12,654 nucleotides of DNA, taken from contig JAEWFG010000265.1 of assembly GCA_023388935.1 (NCBI GenBank), positions 1 through 12,654 on the forward strand, given 5' to 3'. The notes beneath the pieces are model-generated. The model was not told the origin of the DNA and did not search any database. It saw only the letters and a list, made by a program, of their open reading frames with translations. The position numbers and the translations under genes were made by a program. Positions 8,897 to 12,654 of the stretch are shown piece after piece. This DNA is from Pseudomonadota bacterium. GTDB taxonomy: Bacteria; Pseudomonadota; Alphaproteobacteria; Rhizobiales; Xanthobacteraceae. The first letter of the stretch is position 1, and each line of letters opens with the position of its first letter.

Positions 8897-8987
8897 GTAG
8901 GGTGGGCAAAGGCGCGCAGCGCCGTGCCCACCATGTCTCCGCGATCGCAGCAGAAACGGTGGGCACGCTTCGCTTTGCCCACCCTAC
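8897..8987 (+). repeat. Interspersed palindromic repeat, copy 1
   Basis: This 91-bp element begins GTAGGGTGGGCAAAG and ends CTTTGCCCACCCTAC. Inner blocks GTGCCCACC and GGTGGGCAC allow it to fold either as one long stem or as two adjacent hairpins. GCGATCGC (8941-8948) lies at its centre. It sits between the convergent transporter and hppD genes and could act as a two-way transcription stop. The reverse complement of the copy at 11125-11216 matches it closely. Confidence 0.9.
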
Positions 8988-9012
8988 GGCAGTGTGCGGG
9001 CACGTCGCGGCC

Positions 9013-10131
<1,119 letters not shown>

Positions 10132-10177
10132 GGTGCTCTCCCAAATTGCTATTGCCATGAACTATCCTTCACGGGAC

Positions 10178-10235
10178 ATGCAATGAGCGTGCAAACGGGA
10201 CGTCTCTTGGCTACCATATGCACGATCCGTGCATA
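10178..10235. promoter_or_regulatory. Two matching dyads (ATGCA-N5-CGTGCA) between hppD and the Lrp-type gene
   Basis: Site 2 is the stronger: TATGCACG (10217-10224), 3-nt gap, CGTGCATA (10228-10235), a perfect 8-bp inverted repeat. Site 1 (10178-10193) keeps the same ATGCA and CGTGCA blocks with the same 5-nt interval. The two starts are 40 bp apart, near four helical turns, so both face the same side of the DNA. Lrp/AsnC proteins bind as oligomers to phased sites of this kind. The most likely ligand is the product of the adjacent gene, controlling hppD and itself; this is inferred. I could not choose clear -35/-10 boxes for either gene. Confidence 0.6.
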
Positions 10236-10252
10236 AAACGAGCAAATGACGC

Positions 10253-10732
10253 ATGATTTCGGTTGACGCCTTCGACCTCAAGATCCTGGGCGCGCTCCAG
10301 GACGACGGCCGCCTCACCAACCAGGAACTCGCCGAGCTCGCAGGGCTTTCGGCCTCGCAATGCTCGCGCCGGCGGATGCGGCTGGAGGAGGAGAAAGTGA
10401 TCGCGGGCTACCACGCCGATCTATCCAGCGAGGCGCTGGGCTTCGGCGTGATTGCCTTCATCCAGGTGCGGCTTGCGACCCACTCACCGGACAATTCGAA
10501 GCGCTTCCGTGCTCTGATCAATCGCATCGACGAAATCCAGGAGGCCTATTCGCTGACTGGCGACGCCGATTACGTGCTCAAGGCGGTGCTGCGCGACCTC
10601 AAGGGGCTCTCCAACCTCGTCAACGATGTGCTGATGCCGCACCAGAGCGTGGCGCATGTGCGCTCCTCGATCGTGCTCGACAGGCTCAAGGAAAGCTCGC
10701 GGCTGCCGCTGAAGGAGATCAAGCCCGGCTGA
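10253..10732 (+). CDS. Lrp/AsnC-family transcriptional regulator
   Basis: This is a DNA-binding regulator of 159 residues, the standard size. The N-terminal winged helix-turn-helix is at about residues 4-62 (DLKILGALQDDGRLTNQELA, with recognition helix SASQCSRRRMRLEEE), and the C-terminal ligand-sensing RAM domain at about 70-150 (GVIAFIQVRL, then EAYSLTGDADYVLKAVLRDL). Family members commonly sense an amino acid or related metabolite. Its divergent placement from hppD and the dyads between them point to a local regulator of tyrosine catabolism, responding perhaps to tyrosine, phenylalanine or a derived keto acid; the effector is inferred. The ribosome site before ATG 10253 is weak, which fits low expression of a regulator. 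Confidence 0.93.
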   Translation: MISVDAFDLKILGALQDDGRLTNQELAELAGLSASQCSRRRMRLEEEKVIAGYHADLSSEALGFGVIAFIQVRLATHSPDNSKRFRALINRIDEIQEAYSLTGDADYVLKAVLRDLKGLSNLVNDVLMPHQSVAHVRSSIVLDRLKESSRLPLKEIKPG

Positions 10733-10807
10733 AATCGAGGGAAATGCGGCATTTGCGCTGCGCGCGCGATCTGCGATGATCCCAGTCAATCCGGGAGTTT
10801 CAGCGCC

Positions 10808-11119
10808 ATGGCTCTGCAGCTTCGACCGAACTGCGAATATTGCGACCACGACCTGCCGCCGAATGCAACGGATGCGCGGATCTGCTCCTATGAATGCACC
10901 TTCTGTGCGGACTGCGTCGAGACGAAGCTGTTCAACGTCTGCCCGAACTGCGGCGGCGGCTTCGCGCCGCGCCCGATCCGCCCCACGCAGGAATGGCGGC
11001 CGGGCGTGTGCACGAGCAAGCAGGCGCCGTCCGACAAGCGGGTGCATCTGAAGTACAGCGCGGAGGACGTCGCGGCGCATTGCGCGAGAGTACGCGACGT
11101 ACCGCCCGAGAAGCGGTAG
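10808..11119 (+). CDS. Small zinc-ribbon-like protein, DUF1272 type
   Basis: This is a 103-residue cytoplasmic protein of unknown function. The first half matches my recollection of the DUF1272 family: LRPNCEYCDHDLPPNATDAR then ICSYECTFCADC and CPNCGGGF. Eight cysteines (C9, C12, C26, C30, C33, C36, C45, C48) can form two zinc sites. The second half (RPIRPTQEWRPGVCTSK onward) is basic, with one further conserved-looking cysteine in GVCTSK and two more residues of interest near the end (AAHCARVRD). The start ATG has GGGAG 10 nt upstream. It follows the Lrp-type gene by 75 bp on the same strand and may be co-transcribed. No link to tyrosine catabolism is known to me. Confidence 0.85.
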   Translation: MALQLRPNCEYCDHDLPPNATDARICSYECTFCADCVETKLFNVCPNCGGGFAPRPIRPTQEWRPGVCTSKQAPSDKRVHLKYSAEDVAAHCARVRDVPPEKR

Positions 11120-11124
11120 GTCTT

Positions 11125-11216
11125 GTAGGGTGGGCAAAGCGCAGCGTGCCCACCGTGTCGCAGCGATCGCGGAGAAGATGGTGGGCACGGCGCTCACGCG
11201 CCTTTGCCCACCCTAC
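11125..11216 (-). repeat. Interspersed palindromic repeat, copy 2 (inverted relative to copy 1)
   Basis: This 92-bp element has the same GTAGGGTGGGC outer ends and the same inner GTGCCCACC / GGTGGGCAC blocks, with GCGATCGC at 11163-11170. It aligns best with copy 1 (8897-8987) when reverse-complemented, which is why the minus strand is given. It lies between the convergent DUF1272 gene and fahA, starting 5 nt after the former's stop. Apparent open frames through it are only translations of the repeat. Confidence 0.9.
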
Positions 11217-11232
11217 GAACGGAGTGAGTGAC

Positions 11233-12507
11233 CTACTCCGCCGCCAAGATCGTCCCTTCGACCTCGCCGAAGCCGACACGATAGCCGTTGCCCTGGCACC
11301 AGCCGCGGATCACGAGGCTGTCGCCATCCTCCAGGAACGAGCGCTTGACGCCGCCGGGCAGTTCGACCGGTTCGGTACCGTTCCAGCTGATCTCCAACAA
11401 GCTGCCGCGCTGGTTCTTCTCCGGGCCGGAGATGGTGCCACTCCCTAAGAGATCGCCGACATTCATGGCGCAGCCGCTGGAAGCATGGTGCATCAGCTGC
11501 TGCACCGAGGACCAGTACATGTATTTGAAATTGGTGCGGCTGATGCTGGCGGGTGCGTTGGCGCCGGCAGCACGCAAGGAGACGTCGAGCTCCAGATCGT
11601 AGTTCTGTGGCTTTGCCTGCCTGAGATAATCGAGCGGCACCGGCTCCTGCTCCGGCCCCTTCAGGCGGAACGGTTCCAGCGCCTCGCGCGTCACCACCCA
11701 CGGGCTGATCGAGGTCGCGAACGCCTTGGCGAGGAACGGGCCGAGCGGCACATATTCCCATTGCTGGATGTCGCGCGCGCTCCAGTCGTTGAGCAGCACG
11801 AAGCCAAAGATCATCTCCTCGGCCTGGCTCTCCGTGAGCATGCCGCCCATCGGCGAGGACTGTCCGACCACCACGCCCATCTCCAGCTCGAAATCGAGCC
11901 GCTTGCTCGGCGCAAAGCTTGGCAGCTCGGCATTCGGCGGCTTCAGCTGCCCGCGCGGCCGCTTCACCTTGGTGCCAGAGACCACGACGGTCGAGGCGCG
12001 GCCGTTATAGGCGATCGGCATATGCAGCCAGTTCGGCTGCAGCGCATTGTCCTTGCCGCGGAACATCACGCCGACATTGGTGGCGTGCTCCTTCGAGGAA
12101 TAGAAGTCGGTGTAGCCGGAGACGGTGATCGGCAGATGCAGGTTTGCATCCCGCATCGGCACCAGTGCATGCTTGCGCAGCTCCTCGCTGTCGCGCAGCT
12201 CCGGATGATCTTGACGCAGGAGCTCGCTGATCCGGACCCGCGTCTTCGCCCAGACCTTCGGTCCGAGCGCCATGAAGGGGTTGAGCGAAGGCCCGGAGAA
12301 CACACCGAGCGGACCGACGTCGAGCCGGGAGTCCTGCTCGAGCTCCCAGAGATCGAGCACGTAATTGCCGATCGCGACGCCGACCCGCGGCGTCGGGTTG
12401 GCCGCGGTCGAGAACACGCCATAGGGCAGGTTCTGAATCGGGAAGTCAGAGGAGGGATCGACGTCGATGAAGGAGCGGAGGCTGGGGTCGTTGGGGTGCG
12501 TTGTCAC
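11233..12507 (-). CDS. fahA: Fumarylacetoacetase
   Basis: This hydrolase splits fumarylacetoacetate into fumarate and acetoacetate, the last step of tyrosine and homogentisate breakdown. It has 424 residues, normal for the full-length enzyme. The known residues of mouse fumarylacetoacetase are all found at a constant offset of +8: metal ligands D134, E207, E209 and D241, and catalytic or substrate residues H141, R245, Q248, K261, T358 and E372. They lie in YTDFYSSKEHATNVG, DFELEMGVV, NDWSARDIQQWEYVPLGPF and GTISGPE..GSLLEISW. This makes the assignment very firm and an active enzyme likely. The start is GTG at 12507 with only a modest AGG-type ribosome site 6 nt upstream. It converges on the DUF1272 gene with repeat copy 2 between them. 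The preceding pathway enzyme, homogentisate dioxygenase, is not in the window and may be encoded upstream past the right edge. Confidence 0.97.
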   Translation of the reverse strand: MTTHPNDPSLRSFIDVDPSSDFPIQNLPYGVFSTAANPTPRVGVAIGNYVLDLWELEQDSRLDVGPLGVFSGPSLNPFMALGPKVWAKTRVRISELLRQDHPELRDSEELRKHALVPMRDANLHLPITVSGYTDFYSSKEHATNVGVMFRGKDNALQPNWLHMPIAYNGRASTVVVSGTKVKRPRGQLKPPNAELPSFAPSKRLDFELEMGVVVGQSSPMGGMLTESQAEEMIFGFVLLNDWSARDIQQWEYVPLGPFLAKAFATSISPWVVTREALEPFRLKGPEQEPVPLDYLRQAKPQNYDLELDVSLRAAGANAPASISRTNFKYMYWSSVQQLMHHASSGCAMNVGDLLGSGTISGPEKNQRGSLLEISWNGTEPVELPGGVKRSFLEDGDSLVIRGWCQGNGYRVGFGEVEGTILAAE

Positions 12508-12654
12508 TTTTGGCCTGGTCCTTTCTTCCTTCTCCCCTTGTGAGGGCTTTGCACAGATGTCGAAAGCTGATGCTTGGGAGCTTGATGGGCTTTTTTTGAG
12601 ATAAGCCTGCTGCGGTGAGCGGCATTTTGCTCCTTTCGCCCCGCTGTTGTCCCC
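12508..12654. other. Region upstream of fahA, to the window edge
   Basis: No recognisable gene is complete here. On the minus strand an ATG at 12625 with a strong AAAGGAG site (12630-12636) opens a 59-codon frame ending at 12446, overlapping the first part of fahA in another frame; it may be a leader peptide or chance. A T7 run at 12591-12597 on the plus strand has no good GC stem before it. No clear promoter for fahA is seen, which would fit fahA being read from an upstream gene. Confidence 0.4.

Noticed and set aside
10894..11448. Plus-strand frame running through DUF1272, repeat copy 2 and the end of fahA
   Set aside because: Its middle part is simply translated repeat sequence and its end is antisense to fahA; DUF1272 is in a different frame with a proper start.
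12546..12600. Terminator ending in the T7 run on the plus strand
   Set aside because: No stable GC-rich stem precedes the T run, and no plus-strand gene would end there.

Overview
The window looks like a chromosomal segment from a high-GC alphaproteobacterium, most likely Bradyrhizobium or a close relative. This is inferred from the GC-rich codon use, the style of the chemotaxis and molybdenum hydroxylase genes, and two copies of a GTAGGGTGGGC-type palindromic repeat that I recall as common in that group. I see no rRNA, tRNA, CRISPR array, transposase or phage gene.

Left region (1-2388). One minus-strand gene encodes a methyl-accepting chemotaxis receptor with a large, all-helical external domain. 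The intergenic stretch between it and the next operon carries a good promoter candidate whose -10 box lies inside a perfect 18-bp palindrome.

Central region (2389-8874, plus strand). A three-gene operon in the order small, large, medium encodes a molybdenum hydroxylase of the form II 'carbon monoxide dehydrogenase-like' type. Its active-site loop reads AYRGAGR rather than the AYRCSFR of true CO dehydrogenases, so the substrate is unknown. A strong intrinsic terminator closes the operon. Next come an alpha-methylacyl-CoA racemase / family III CoA-transferase homologue and an MFS transporter of the metabolite:H+ symporter type. The transporter gene is split by a one-base deletion near 7930. The three units together suggest uptake and oxidation or CoA-ester processing of an organic acid, but this is inference from proximity.

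Right region (8897-12654). This is a tyrosine/phenylalanine catabolism block: hppD (4-hydroxyphenylpyruvate dioxygenase, minus) diverges from an Lrp/AsnC regulator (plus), which is followed by a small eight-cysteine DUF1272 protein and then convergent fahA (fumarylacetoacetase, minus). The middle enzyme, homogentisate dioxygenase, is not in the window and may lie beyond the right edge. The hppD-lrp intergenic region holds two matching dyads (ATGCA-N5-CGTGCA) 40 bp apart, which are good candidates for the regulator's operators. The hppD-lrp-DUF1272 group is bracketed by two copies of the palindromic repeat in opposite orientation, each sitting between convergent genes.

The annotation is mostly ordinary metabolism. 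I found no clear new multi-gene system. The items most worth checking are the operator candidates, the transporter frameshift and the unknown substrate of the hydroxylase.
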